NCBI RefSeq assembly: GCF_907164915.1
Contig: NC_061862.1
Coordinates: 7,427,505-7,491,504 of the forward strand
Origin: Impatiens glandulifera
Lineage: Eukaryota > Streptophyta > Magnoliopsida > Ericales > Balsaminaceae
DNA length: 64,000 nt
Direction: 5' to 3'
The position numbers were made by a program, and so were the translations under genes. Below are positions 24,228 through 36,868 of the stretch, piece after piece. Position 1 is the first letter of the stretch. The number at the start of each line of letters is the position of its first letter. The notes below the pieces were generated by a model. That model saw nothing but the letters and a program-made list of their open reading frames with translations, was not told where the DNA came from and made no database searches.

Positions 24228-27200
24228 TCACTTGGTATTCATGCCGACAAGCCGACAACAGAGCTCGAGCTTGTCTTTTGGAACAATCTTCGTAAACATG
24301 TCTGACGGGTTCTTATCCGTGTGGATTTTCTTCAACTTCATCTGTTGGTTTTCTATTACATCTCTTAACCAATGAAACCTCACATCAATATGCTTAGTTC
24401 TGGAATGATATGTAGCATTCTTGCTCAAATCTATGGCACTCTGGCTATCACAGAAAACAATTGCATCTTCTTGTTGCATACCAAGCTCTAAGAGAAATCT
24501 AATCATCCACAATAACTCCTTACCAGCTTCAGTTGCTGCAATGTATTCTGTTTCTGTTGTTGATAAAGCCACACATTTCTGCAATTTGGATTGCAATGAC
24601 ACGGCTCCCCCTGCAAAAGTAAACACATAACCCGAAGTGGATTTTCTATGATCTAGATCTCCAGCCATATCAGCATCTGTGTAACCTTCTAACACAGCTT
24701 CACCATTTCCAAAACTCAAACACAATTTGGAAGTGCCTCTTAGATATCTAAGAATCCACTTCACTGCTTCCCAATGTTGTTTTCCTGGATTAGAGAGGAA
24801 CCTACTTACCACACCGACTGCATGCGCTATATCTGGCCTAGTGCAAACCATTGCATACATCAAACTCCCTACAGCCGAGGAATATGGAACACTTGACATT
24901 TCATCATTTTCTTTCTCTGTTGATGGACACATCTTCTTGCTCAATTTAAAATGGCTAGGAAGTGGACAACTTACTTCCTTTGCTCCTTGCATGTTGAATC
25001 TTTCAAGCACCCTTTCAATGTACTTCTCTTGTGACAACCAAAGTCTCTTAGCTTTTTTGTCACGAGTAATCTGCATTCCCAATATCTGACGTGCTTGGCC
25101 CATGTCCTTCATGTCAAATGTCTTGGACATCTCCTTCTTCAACATTGCTATTTTCTCAGCATCATGTCCTACAATCAACATATCATCAACATAAAGTAAA
25201 AGGATCAGAAACTTTCCATTAGAAAATCTTTTGAAGTAAACACACGGATCTGCCTTGGTTCTCTGGTACCCATGACTCATCATAAAAGAGTCAAATTTCT
25301 TGTACCACTGTCTCGGAGCTTGTTTCAACCCGTATAGACTCTTCTTCAATTTGCAAACCATGTTCTCCTTTTCTTTCACTTCAAAACCCTCTGGTTGCAC
25401 CATGTAGATCTCTTCTTTCAAGTTACCATGAAGAAATGTAGTTTTTACATCAAGTTCTCAAGCTCAAGGTCTAAGTTAGTTACTAGACCTAACATTGTAC
25501 GAATGGAAGTCATCTTTACCACTAGTGAGAAAATCTCCTCAAAGTCGATGCCCTGTTTCTGTCCAAAACCCTTTACAACAAGTCGAGCTTTGTACTTCAT
25601 AATTTCTCCATTTTCATCTCTCTTTAGCTTGAACACCCATTTGTTTCTCAATGCCTTTCGGCCCTTAGGAAGTTCCACCAACTCATATGTGCCCATCTCT
25701 TGCAATGACTTCATCTCATATTTCATTGCATTCTGCCACTTAGCTTTGTCTTTATGAACTTGTGCCTTCTGAAAACTTTTTGGCTCTCCTTCTTCTGTCA
25801 ATAATATATACTCTGAAGAAGGGTACCTTTTAGAAGGTTGGTGCTCTCTCTCAGACCTTCTTAATGGGGGCTCTTCTGGCTCCTCTTGACGATGTTGCTC
25901 CCCCTGCTCAGGAACACCATAAACAGTCTCATCATCATTACTACCATTCATGTCAGAGGTTTCCTCAGTGGCTTCTTCATTTTGTTCATCTTCATCTGTA
26001 ACTGTTGATTGTACATGTGAAGGAATTGGTATGAGTTCTATGGACTCATCAACCCTCTCTGACTTCTCAATGATTTCTGGATTTATCCCATTCTGACCCT
26101 CGAAGAACACAACATCTTTGCATCTAACAATTCTCTTCTTTTCTGGGTCCCATAATCTGTACCCAAATTCCTCATTTCCATACCCAAGGAAAATACATGG
26201 AATTGCTTTATCATCCAACTTGGATCTTTGCTCCTTTGAAATATGCACATATGCTTTGCATCCAAACACCCTTAGATGCGAGTATGAAATATTCTTCTTA
26301 GACCATACACTTTCTGGCATTTCAAACTTCAAAGGAACAGAGGGTGACCTGTTTATGCGATAACAGGCTGTGCGAACTGCTTCTCCCCAAAACTGTTTTG
26401 GCAACTTTGCCATCTTCAGCATGCATCTCACCTTTTCTACAATGGTGCGATTCATTCTCTCAGCCACACCATTGTGCTGCGGAGTTCCAGGCACTGTCTT
26501 CTCATGTCGAATACCATATTTGGTACAGTATGCTTTAAATTCTTTGGAGGTATACTCTCCCCCGTTATCAGAGCGAAAACATTTCAGCTTACTGGCTGTC
26601 TCTCTTTCTACCATGACATGGAACTCTTGAAAGTAATTGAATATCTTGTCTTTTATTCTCATAAAATAAACCCACACCTTTCTAGACGCATCATCAATAA
26701 ATATTAAAAAATATCGATTGCCACCCAATGACTCCACTTCAAAAGGACCACACACATCAGAATAAATCAAGTCTAACACATTATGTTTTCTTTCTGATGT
26801 TTGACTAAAAGAGACTCGATGTTGCTTACCAAATGGGCAGTAGTCGCATAGATCCAGAACCTCATCTTTGGTTGAGGGGATGTGCAGCTTCCTCACCAGA
26901 ATTCGCAGCCCTTTCTCACTCATGTGGCCAAGGCGTTGATGCCACAGAGTTAGAGAGCTTTCAGCTTGTACTGCATTCAGATCATCTTTGAGTACCTTCA
27001 CATGTGTTCTGTACAATGAGTGCCACGACTTCCCTTTTGCTACAATCATTGATCCTTTGCTGAGTTTCCATTCACCACCACCAAGATAATGCTTGAATCC
27101 ATCTTTGTCCAATGCATCACCTTATATCAAATTTAGACGCAAATCAGGAATATGCCGCACATCTTTCAGTGTTAACCGATGCCCCTGTTCTGTCTGCAAA

Positions 27201-28212
27201 TAAATGTCACCAATACCCACAATGCTTGAGTGACTAGTATTACCCATCTTCACTGTACCAAGATCTCCAGCCTTGTACGTGGTGAAGAACTCTTTATTCG
27301 GTGTAGCATGATAGCAAGCACCTGTATCAACTATCCACTCAACTTCTTGGTGATCTTCTACATGTAGATATTGTTCATTTTCACAAGAAAGAATAACTAC
27401 ATCCTCTGCAGTTACTGTGGCTGTGGTATTTCTGTTTTCATCATCTTTCTTCTGATTTTTGTCTTCATTCTGTAGTCTTTTCCAGGCTCTACAATTTTTC
27501 TTCATGTGACCTTCTTTACCACAGTGATAACATTCTCTTCCCTTAGATTTTGATCTGCCTATGGACTTTCTATGGCCTCTTGATTGTTGTCGGTATTCAG
27601 CTCTTCCCCTGTTCTCTGTGACAAGGGCCTGTGCACTATTTGTATTAGTTGACTTCCTTCTTGTCTCTCATTGAACAAGCTGCTAGTAACTATACTCATA
27701 GTAAGAACACCATTCGGAGCTGCATTACTGACTGTCACAACCAATGTCTCCCAACTGTCGGGCAATGATCCCAAGAGCAATAAAGCTTGCAACTCATCTT
27801 CTAAGATCATCTCCATCACTGACAATTGATTAATCAAGCTCTGGAAATCATTTAAATGCTCAGCAACACCTGCACCTTCTCTGAATTTCAGATTTATTAA
27901 CTTTCGAATTAGAAACGCTTTGTTACCTGCTGTTTTCTGCTCATACAATGACTCCAGCTTCTTCCACAACTCATGTGCACTCTTTTCACTTGCTACATGG
28001 TGGTACACGCTATCATCAAGCCACTGTCTGATTGTGTCAACTGCTTTCCTGTTCAATTTTGTCCAATCACTGTCAGACATATCTTTTGGCTTCGCACTAT
28101 CTTCTTCAACCGGCTCATACAAGTCTTTACAGTAAAGGATATCCTCCATCTTGGATTTCCAAATCTGCCAGTTATTATTTGTCAACCTGATCATTGTGCT
28201 ATTGTCTTCCAT
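24228..28212 (-). pseudogene. Copia gag-pol polyprotein, broken in three places
   Basis: Reads from 28212 downwards. Gag begins MEDNSTMIRLTNNNWQIWKS. A CCHC knuckle (CYHCGKEGHMKKNC) and a protease with VDTGACYHATP follow. Next come the integrase (HQRLGH, then core D in YSDVCG and SDNGGEY), the reverse transcriptase with YVDD, and the RNase H (STSGYVFTF, ALSTTETEY). The end is RLVGMNTK. Lesions: a frame change near 27665 in late gag, a TAA stop at 27122-27124 between protease and integrase, and a one-base loss near 25460 at the start of the reverse transcriptase region. Catalytic motifs are intact. It replicates through an RNA intermediate when functional; this copy is probably inactive. Confidence 0.93.
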
Positions 28213-28250
28213 CTCAACCTACAAAAGCACTCTTCAAAATAAACCTAACA

Positions 28251-28262
28251 GCTCTGATACCA
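28251..28262 (-). other. Copia primer-binding site (initiator tRNA-Met)
   Basis: TGGTATCAGAGC on the element strand, two bases inside the 5' LTR end. This is the standard plant copia primer site complementary to the 3' end of tRNA-iMet. Confidence 0.95.
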
Positions 28263-28264
28263 CT

Positions 28265-28453
28265 TGTTGGGAATTTTGAAATGAAGATTACTTTTATACT
28301 GTAATCTAGCAATGTGAGATGGGTAAATGCACAGGTTATCCAAGTCTAAAATAGAAGATCAAACACAGAACAAAACAACACCAGATTTACGTGGAAAACC
28401 CTTTCAACCTGGAGGGTAAAAACCACGGGGCCAACCAACAAATTTCACTATAA
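28265..28453 (-). repeat. Copia 5' LTR, truncated (about 189 bp)
   Basis: Matches the last part of the 3' LTR, ending next to the primer-binding site. The first ~293 bases of the LTR, which would hold U3 promoter sequence, are missing and replaced directly by the 31-bp flank repeat. Confidence 0.92.
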
Positions 28454-28481
28454 CCCAAATTAAAGAACATCAATTGTTATA
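28451..28481 (+). repeat. 31-bp direct repeat flanking the copia element, right copy
   Basis: Right copy of the flanking repeat. Its first bases (TAA) overlap the truncated LTR sequence, giving a short microhomology at the junction. Beyond it the sequence continues ACATCAAACG, which the left copy lacks because the LTR follows there. Confidence 0.9.
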
Positions 28482-29603
28482 CATCAAACGTTTTAAAGTG
28501 AAATTCATTGCTAGACATGAGGTTTGTTTTTTTGGTAGTGTTGTTTGTGTCAACTCCTGAACAAATTATCCTATGAATGATACCTTATATATACATTATG
28601 CAAATTATAGCAAATGAAACAAATTTTGTAGTGATCCTTAACGTTTATTGTACACCCCTCTTTTATTAAGTTTTTTACGTCTTCAATCCTATAAATGATA
28701 AACAAACTTTGTTAATCTAAATAAAAATGAAAATTCATAACATATTTTGACCAATAAATGTAATGGTCTACGACTTAATTAGAGTTTTAGGTAATTATTT
28801 GTTTAGTAAAATACAATAAAGAAATTAAACTTGTAATAATTTAGGGGAAAAAAATAAGGTGAGGCCTAACCTTTATAATGTTCAGCTCCAAAGCCATCTG
28901 GAGTCTGAACAAAATCTTTTTTAAATATATATATATTAAAAACTATATGTTGGGACCCTTGGGGAAGGGCTTACCAACTATGGGAAATTTGACAAAATAA
29001 TCCTAATAATGGCGGCAGACTTGATAAAGTTTAAAAAAAAAAACTTTTCGATCAAAATACAATTTCGTGTTACGCGACGACGCATACATTCTCGTGACAC
29101 GGCGCAAATGTCGCCTTTAATATTTATTATATTTTCCCTATTTTTTTCTTTCTTTCTTCTGCTCTTCTTCCTATTCTCTCTTCTCTCTAAACTTTAAGAG
29201 GTGAACGAAAACGACGAGCACAGCGATACACAACAACGAAAGACAATCATGAGCGATGAATCTTTGGTGCTCATTTTCGTGAAACTTCCCAGATCCGGGA
29301 GCGATGGAGTCTTTGGTGCCATAGGTGCCTCCATTGGAAGATAAACATGCTTCAAGTTGGCGAAGAGAAACTATACTCATATGCTTTCAAACGTTGGCTT
29401 AGACCCGAGGTTTGATCTCTTTTTCCTTCTATCTATCTCAATCTACCATGATTGCGTGTTTTCAGCTACCTTGACATATACAATTCCAATACCAATACGT
29501 AGGTTTGTTAATACTTTTCGCTATTTGACTTTTATTATTAGCCTTTCTTTGTTTTCTAAAGAGATTTTCACATTAATACGTTTTTGTGTTACCATAATAT
29601 AGG
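28482..29603. other. Intergenic with a possible TIR at 28981
   Basis: Mostly AT-rich. From 28981 the sequence GGGAAATTTGACAAAATAAT resembles the termini of the inverted-repeat element at 37335-38149. It is followed by CpG-rich sequence (GTTACGCGACGACGCATAC) and a C/T-rich stretch. A short frame at 29349 (MLQVGEEKLYSYAFKRWLRP) followed by a donor-like site is unidentified. No matching right terminus was found. Confidence 0.4.
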
Positions 29604-29920
29604 TTTATCCATTATTTCCAAGCTTCGCGTCAAGCAAAAGTTGGTTGGGATAGTTCCATGATAGAGTAGGCTCATCATGTAGGAGTAACATGGCTTTCTT
29701 GGACCTCTTCTATTCAGAAGCTGGTGTCTGGTGAATGTGATAATACTGTGAAAATATGAAAGCTAACATCATCTAGATTATGGGAGATAGATTGCTTTCC
29801 TGCCTTGAAGATGCATGATGATTGGGTGAGAGATGTTTTGTGAGCGCCTAATTTGGGGCTTGTTAAGTCTAGCATTGCTAGTGCTTGAGTGGCAAGAAAG
29901 CAATGTCAATGCTACTGGTG
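29604..29920 (+). pseudogene. SEC13: SEC13 (COPII coat WD40 protein) pseudogene fragment
   Basis: The plus strand reads in one frame as a SEC13 segment: QAKVGWDSSMIE, stop, AHHVGVTWLSW, then QKLVSGECDNTVKI, stop, KL, then IDCFPALKMHDDWVRDV, then APNLGLVKSSIASA. SEC13 is a beta-propeller of the COPII vesicle coat and nuclear pore. Stops lie at 29667 (TAG, where the family has Gln), 29757 (TGA, Trp) and 29841 (TGA, Trp), with another TGA at 29886. Only the central repeats are present, with a small deletion after LSW. It is a non-functional relic. The first three stops are each explained by one C:G to T:A transition. Confidence 0.8.
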
Positions 29921-30793
29921 ATCAATAGTTTTTAAGGTTCATATTTGTCTTTAAAACTCTATGAATTCTTCAATTTTCGAGTTTGAATACTTTTGTTTGT
30001 TGAATTTTTCTTGACAAATTTATTGGGCTCGAATTTAGGTTATTGTTGACCAGGTTTGTTCAGTTATTTGGCTATATATCGAGACAGTTCTTAATAGACC
30101 ATTTTATTTTATAATATATCAATCAATTGCATCATATATAATAAGGTTGATTTGTCAATTCTTTATCTAATTTTGAAAATGTAAATACAAAATCAATTAC
30201 ATATAACCCAATACAAAGAATGTATTAAAAGACATAAAGGTCTTATAATTGAGAACACAATTGAATTGTGGATAAATGCAACATATCACAATATTAAAGA
30301 ACAATATCAAGCCTAAAATAATAACAAATGAACATGCTTCAATCATTTTGAGCTACTTTATATTTGAAAAAAGAAATAATTCCATCCCAAAACTAATATA
30401 TCTCCAATGCAGTCAATTTTGAGTTCATACGGGGAAAGATGCTTAAACCTAGGCTTAAGGACAATTTTGTTTTATTATGGTAAGCATAAAACATTGATTT
30501 TGATCTATCATTAAAATGCAATTACAAATGTAGAGGTACATGCATATAGCTAGGTTGTTGATATCAACTTAAATACAATCAACAAACCCAATCTCATATA
30601 TTAAAATAACCAATCTCACCTTGAACACAATATTAACATCTTAGTAGTTAAACAAGATGTTGTCATTTTATATAAGAGTCATTACATGACACCATTAATG
30701 CATAACTGAACAAATGTAAAGTTTCTCTTATTCTTTAATTACAATCTTATCTAGGCAGTTCAACCACCTTAGATCCTAAGGTTGACTAACATA
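29921..30793. other. Intergenic, no recognisable gene
   Basis: AT-rich sequence upstream of the aspartyl protease relic. No supported frame or repeat boundary. Confidence 0.6.
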
Positions 30794-32998
30794 ATGTCAA
30801 CAACCATGATTACAACATTAACTTTTCTTATAGTCATTTATTCAACTGCCCTAGTAGTTTCACACAAGATTATGATTCTCGAACGAGTAGTTTTAAAGAC
30901 AAACGATGTGGAGAAACAAGACCGCGCAAGGCATGCAAAGATGGGCATAGTTAATTTTACTGTTGTTGTCTATGATCCAGCCAAGCAAGGGTAAGTATAT
31001 GTAGTTAATTAATTTCTACATTACTTAAAACACTCCATTTAGTCATTTACTAATTAATGTTCCTTCAGGTTGTATTACACGACGATAAAACTAGGCTCTC
31101 CCGCTAAAGAATTTCATGTACAAATTGACACGGGGGAGTGACGCGTTGTGGGTGAGCTGCCCCGTAAAATCTAAAGTGGGTGTAAGTTTCTATGTATTTT
31201 TATTTTTTTACTAACCAGAAAATTAATTTTTAAGTTAGACTTAATTTAAGTAATTAAACTAGCCCATGCATGCCCCAATTAATACTAAATTTAACTAGAG
31301 GTAAATAACAGTATATATTTATTTATTTATTAGAGAGTTTGAATTGTGGGTATTTTCTTTTTGTTAAAATCAAACTTAAATAATAATACAAAAATAAAAT
31401 ATTTCATGAAAGTATAACGACTGTTTTAAATAATGTAGAAAACTAAGAGGTTACAATTAGAATTATGTTTAGTATATAAAAGAAATAAAATTCAAATCCA
31501 GCCCTAGTTTATGCTATTCCCAAATCTTGTAAATCAAAATTCTTGTTCTTCTCCATTGTTTCCAATCAAATCAATGGGGGTGAATCGATTTTACTATTAG
31601 ATTATATGTATGATTTTTTACTATTTGTTAGCTCAATTCAAACGGTGATATGGGCGAAACTCTTTACTAAGTTTAATCAAGGTGAATTTGCAGTTTGAGC
31701 CTAATTTCTATGATATTGCAACTTCATCTTCTGCTTCAACCATCTCTTGTTACGACCCATTATGCATTCCCGCCGGCGTTCAATGTGCCAATGAGAGTAA
31801 TCCATGTCCGTTTGGGATTAAATATGAAGACGGGAATGTGGCGTTTGGTTACTATGTAACCGACTTGTTGCATTTCGATGCAATTAATCCACATTCTTTG
31901 GCGGTGGAAAACTCTTCTGCTAGAATTCTTTTTGCGTAAGAAGATTAATATGATTTTCACTTATGGGTTTATCTTCTTCTTCTCTTTACTGAATGTTTGT
32001 GGTTTACAGGTGTAGCACATTTCTGAAGGGCATGTTAACTAGGGAAAACCGAGCTGTGGATGGGATATTGGGACTTAGTTACGCTCATCCATCCACTATT
32101 TCACAACTGGAAAATAAAGGGATTATCCCAAGAAAGTTCTCACATTGTTTTGGAAGAGATAACCGAGGGGTGCTGATTATGGATGGAAACTTTAAGGAGA
32201 CAACAGGAATTGTCTATACTCCCCTAATGCCATCCTCGTATGTAATCCTTCCTGTCTTTGTAATTAATATGTTTTGGTATCTGCTATTTACTTCTTGGTT
32301 AAATAACAAGAGCCACTGCCATTTCTATCTAGAACACATCACCGTGAATGGGCAGCCTTTACCCATCAATCCAAGTGTCTATAATGCATTAAGTGGTGTA
32401 AGAACCATAATGGACACTGGAACAGTTCTGGCATATCTTATTCCAGAAACCTACGATGCCTTGATAAATGCTGTAAGTTAACTTGTAAGATGTTCAATCA
32501 TTTACATTGTTGGATGCTTACTTCATATTGTAATTTGAATTTTACAGATAGATGCCACAGTTACACAGCAAGAAAATGATGTGGTCTATAATTCTGTTGG
32601 AACCCGGTGTTATAATAGGTAGTCTGATCATTTCATCGCTCTATTATTGGGACCAAATTATTATTGACTCATTCTCATTTTTTATGTAGCGGATTGACAT
32701 ATTGCCACAAGTTTCATTCAACTTTGCCGGCAACGCTTCTTTGGTTTTGACGCCGCTTGACTACATTACAGATTTCCATCCCATTATTGTGAGATCTTGA
32801 ATAGCAAATATGCAATACTCTTTTAACTTTTTCTCTCTTTTTTTGGTTGAAAAAATGCAATACCTAACTTATTATGTGGTTATCTTCATGGATATTTGTT
32901 TGTCAATGGACGGTGTCCCAACAATTTGCATTGGATTTCAGAAGCTTGTAGATGCAAAGTTGATCATCTTAGGAGGTTTGTTTAGAAACAATAGAATG
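30794..32998 (+). pseudogene. Pepsin-like (A1) aspartyl protease, broken gene
   Basis: Secreted or vacuolar type: the ATG at 30794 opens a hydrophobic signal peptide (MITTLTFLIVIYSTALVVSH). Plausible exons are 30794-30990, 31069-31181, 31694-31935, 32010-32237, 32313-32472, 32548-32618, a piece from 32690, and about 32899-32973. Recognisable parts are LYYTTIKLGSPAKEFHVQID, YEDGNVAFGYYVTD, ENRAVDGILGLS, the second active site IMDTGT, and late ICIGFQKL with IILGG. In the first active site a run of five G (31132-31136) shifts the frame, so DTG is followed by E and a stop at 31139-31141. The 32618/32690 junction is also out of phase, and the C-terminal region is incomplete. It is most likely a pseudogene, although a one-base assembly error at the G-run would remove the first lesion. 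Confidence 0.8.
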
Positions 32999-33523
32999 TC
33001 ATGAACAATTTAATTGTTTTTTCTTAAGTTTTGGTAGTATCATTTCTTGAGTTGTTGTATGTTTTACTTTCAGATCTTGTTAAAATTTGTTATTTGTACT
33101 TTTAATTACATTATCATGTTCACACCATCATAGTAAAAATCTAAGATTGTTTGCCATCTTTAGTGTCTTCATTAACTCATTTGATTATATTTTCACCACA
33201 GTTAATGGAAAATTACGTGCATATTAAACACCTTTTATGCTATCAAATTAAACCCTAAACTTTTTAGTTTCCAGTTTCTAAGGCTATCAATAACCCAACT
33301 GGTTGAAATGATATAAAATATTAATCGCAAGTCATAGAGTCGGATATGGTACATTATAGATACTTCTTCTTGGGTGAAAGGGGTGGTGGTGATGGTTAGA
33401 TAAAAATGAATTGTTTATAACTTACAACAACTATATAGGTTATTTTCCGATTCGTGATATTCCATAAGAACTTGAGTAGGAAGGGTTTTCTCTCGCGGAT
33501 ATTCATACCATCTGCATTTTCAC
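32999..33523. other. Intergenic, no recognisable gene
   Basis: AT-rich spacer between the aspartyl protease relic and the 3' end of the SEC14-like gene; probably includes that gene's 3' UTR. Confidence 0.6.
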
Positions 33524-36500
33524 TTAGAAACCATTCTGGTGCCCTAGCCTTTGAAACTCCGACTCTATGACTTTGGCTATCTTTTTGTCGTCTGAATTGG
33601 GTTCTGGAAACTCCACGTGAATGGACCCTTGCTTGACGATGGGTGCTGTGGATTCAATTAGTTGGGCTTCATGTTTCAAATAGCTATACATCTGCTGCTG
33701 AAAGGGGTGATCCAGTGAAAAACAACTGACTGTGCCATTTTGTGAATGGCGTGCCGATCCAGAGCCTTCTTTTTTACAAAAATGTGGGAGAGATTCATAA
33801 TCCATTATCTGCACTCATTAAATAAACAACAATAAGATCTAGTTATATATCTGATTTTGTAAAAATAATTAAAAATGATTCAAGAACATATTTCTTTCCT
33901 ACACCTAACTTTTTTACTCAATCAATGCCTCATTATTTGGCATAAGCTGTCAATCAATCAGCCAAAAAGAAATACTGAACTTTTGTATTTTGACTAATGA
34001 AAAGGGTATATGATTCTCCAATATCACTAACTAATAATCCTATGCTTTATGTAAAATAATAATTTTGGGACTTGGGTTATTTTCTTTAAGAGCTTGTTTA
34101 ATCTTGGGTTATTTAAAAAAAAAACTGTTATCACATCATTAATCTTTTCAATCATTAAATGATCAAAAGCCCCAGCTTTTCATCAAACAAGATTTTGATT
34201 TTATAACCTAATTCCTTTTCAAATAAACTCATATCAAACAAGCTCCAAGGAGGGTAACCCAACGTTACACCAGCAAGTACCTTTTTTTTTAAAATTGTCA
34301 ACTTCTCAAGTACTAATATCTAGTCACATATAAAAATGAGAACCTGGAGAAAGTCACATATCTGGACAGGCAATCATATTCTATATGGAAAAGAAAGCTC
34401 GCTAAAGAATGCAGGCTTAAAAACTAACTTAGAGAATATTTTAAAAGAAGTACCTTCAATAAATCTTCTGTCCCACAGCCTTGCAGCACCTGGACTCTAT
34501 TTCTTGTTCTTTCTTGCAAAAGTGGCTTAACAACCTGCGCCAAAATTTTAAGGTGTTGTAGGAAACTATCTAATAAATCAATCTTCAATTCTTAATCAAA
34601 CAAAACACAAGTGAACCTTCCAGCATGCTGAAAATATGTAAGGTGCATTCACTATATAGTATATCTCTGTCTTCTCTGGATAGTTCAGGTCATCAATGGT
34701 AGAAACAACAGTTAACAGCTGAAAGGAAATGAAGAGGTAAATATAGGTTAACAGCTGAAAGGAAATGAAAAGGTAATTTCCAGAGCAAGCCATCTAACGT
34801 CCAATATTATATCAACAAATGTGTATAGCTTGGTACCTTAATTTGGTTTAGTGCAGAAAGCTTTAAACCAGTCATATCAAGAATCTTAACGCACGTGCCA
34901 ATATATCGTCCAAATTTAATTGTTGCAGATGGCTATAAGACAAACAAAAAAACAATATGTTAGGAATGAGATATGCCAATAGGAAAATCAATAGAAAAAT
35001 TTATGCAAAGGCATACTAACCAAGATAACACGATCCCTGTATTCATTCATTTGAATGTGTGATTGAACATAATAGTTCACCTAAAAGTAAGACATGAAAA
35101 TAGGTCAGTTAAATCTTGTAAAACAAACATGGTTTACTAAAATTTCCCATTTATTTTCCTTAATCAAATTACACATCATTGTGTAGAAAACATAGAGAAA
35201 TGGAAAGATTGAGGTGAAAGTTAGAATATTTGGAAAATAAACAATGATCCAGACATATCAGATGAGATTCAGGAAATTTAACCAGGCTAAGAAAATAGGT
35301 TGGTAGTCTTCTTACAGATGCTTTGTCGTATGTGCTGAGCCCTACACCAACAGCAATAACAGGAAGACCCTGCATACAAGTTAGAAAATGAGAAAAATTA
35401 AGAAAAACAAATATTGCATGCGGGAATAAATGGAGAGTTGGCTGTTTGTGATTGATTCTTGATGATGAGATATAGATATGGGTGTGCTTGAATTCGAATT
35501 ATAGAATCAGTTTGTGCAAATGATGTAAACAGATATAATAGTTTTAATTCAAAAACGAGAGAATTGGTCTCAAGTTGGGTTCATGCCAAATAGAGCAGCT
35601 TGATTCAAGTGAATATACAAAAAAAAATTGGAAATGGACAATAATGACTGCCGTAAACAATCCATGCAATGAACAATAGTCACCTGCTTTGAGTAACCCG
35701 ACACTCCCATTAGCTGAGAATCACGAATCGATCTGTACAATTGGGTAGGAACAATGGGTTTCTGTTGACATTAAGTACAAATTAGACTTAATAGCAAAAC
35801 AAAAAATAGTACAAAATAAACATGAATTAGTAGGAATAAAAGGTCTCTGCATGAAGTACAGATAACTAGGAAAATGTACAGATATTCATGTAAACTTGAG
35901 CTAGCTTGCAAAGATCAAGAATAATACAAAAGTTTCAAAAGAAGGGTCATAGTCTGTCACATTTATTAAAAAATAATATTTAATGATAAAAATGAACTCC
36001 ACTGACCAACTGGCAACACCATTAAGTCATTTTCTCTCTTTTTACAACCCATCATCTTTACAACCCTCCATTATAAAGCATCAATCAGATCAACAAATGC
36101 AAGAATTTCATTAAGTTTTGGCAATAGTTTTTTCTGAACTAGGTCAATAATAGAATCCCACTAGTTTGGAGAATATTTTCTTCCAATTTAGTTCAATCAA
36201 CATGTTGCAAATACGCCAAATGTCATAAATAATGATACATGAATAGATCAGGGAAACAAGACCTCACCGACAATATACTGTCAACCTCACTCTGTATCCT
36301 CCAGTTTAAACAGTCAACCAGCTGTTAAAAAATAAGAAAACAAAAAAGAAAGACGTCCATAGGTTAATAATTAATTACCCAAAGCCAAAGACTAGTTGGA
36401 AGACAAATTAAAACTGACCATTTTGTGGGCTTTAACGACATTTCCGTCTCTTGCTAGAAGAAACCTCTTTAGGGTTTCAGATGGATATCCTTGCTGCAAG

Positions 36501-36825
36501 ATCTGCAAAATCAGTCAAACATTCCATGAGCTGTTTTAATTAAAGCAAAGAGATTTAGGAGATATGACAAGATTATGATAACCAAGTATGTGCATTTTAG
36601 AAATCAATGTATTTATACCACATACGCTCCTACTAAACAAGTATAATAGACAAATTCCACATCTCAACCGGCGATTAAGCGAAATCGTTTTATCTTCCGC
36701 AAAGATCAGCTCGATTTAACGCGGCACAAAGAGAAAACAGACAATTATTAACTAAAGACAGCCGGATCAGTAAAACGGCTGTTCTCTGACTAATTTCTAT
36801 GTGAAGATCCGTCGAGTAAGAGTGC

Positions 36826-36868
<43 letters not shown>

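Larger units (their letters stand above)
23699..28453 (-). mobile_element. Ty1/copia retrotransposon (Tnt1-like), 5' LTR truncated
   Basis: Minus-strand element. The 3' LTR (23699-24180) is full length; the 5' LTR is represented only by its last ~189 bases (28265-28453). A primer-binding site complementary to initiator tRNA-Met and a purine tract border the interior. The polyprotein order (gag, protease, integrase, reverse transcriptase, RNase H) is the copia order. The LTR overlap shows about two differences (one substitution, one A-run indel), suggesting recent insertion. The coding region nevertheless has three lesions, and without a full 5' LTR it is unlikely to be transcribed normally. 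Confidence 0.95.

Noticed and set aside
23699..28453. Copia element as a fully functional autonomous copy
   Set aside because: Two frame changes, one stop and a truncated 5' LTR, despite near-identical LTR overlap.
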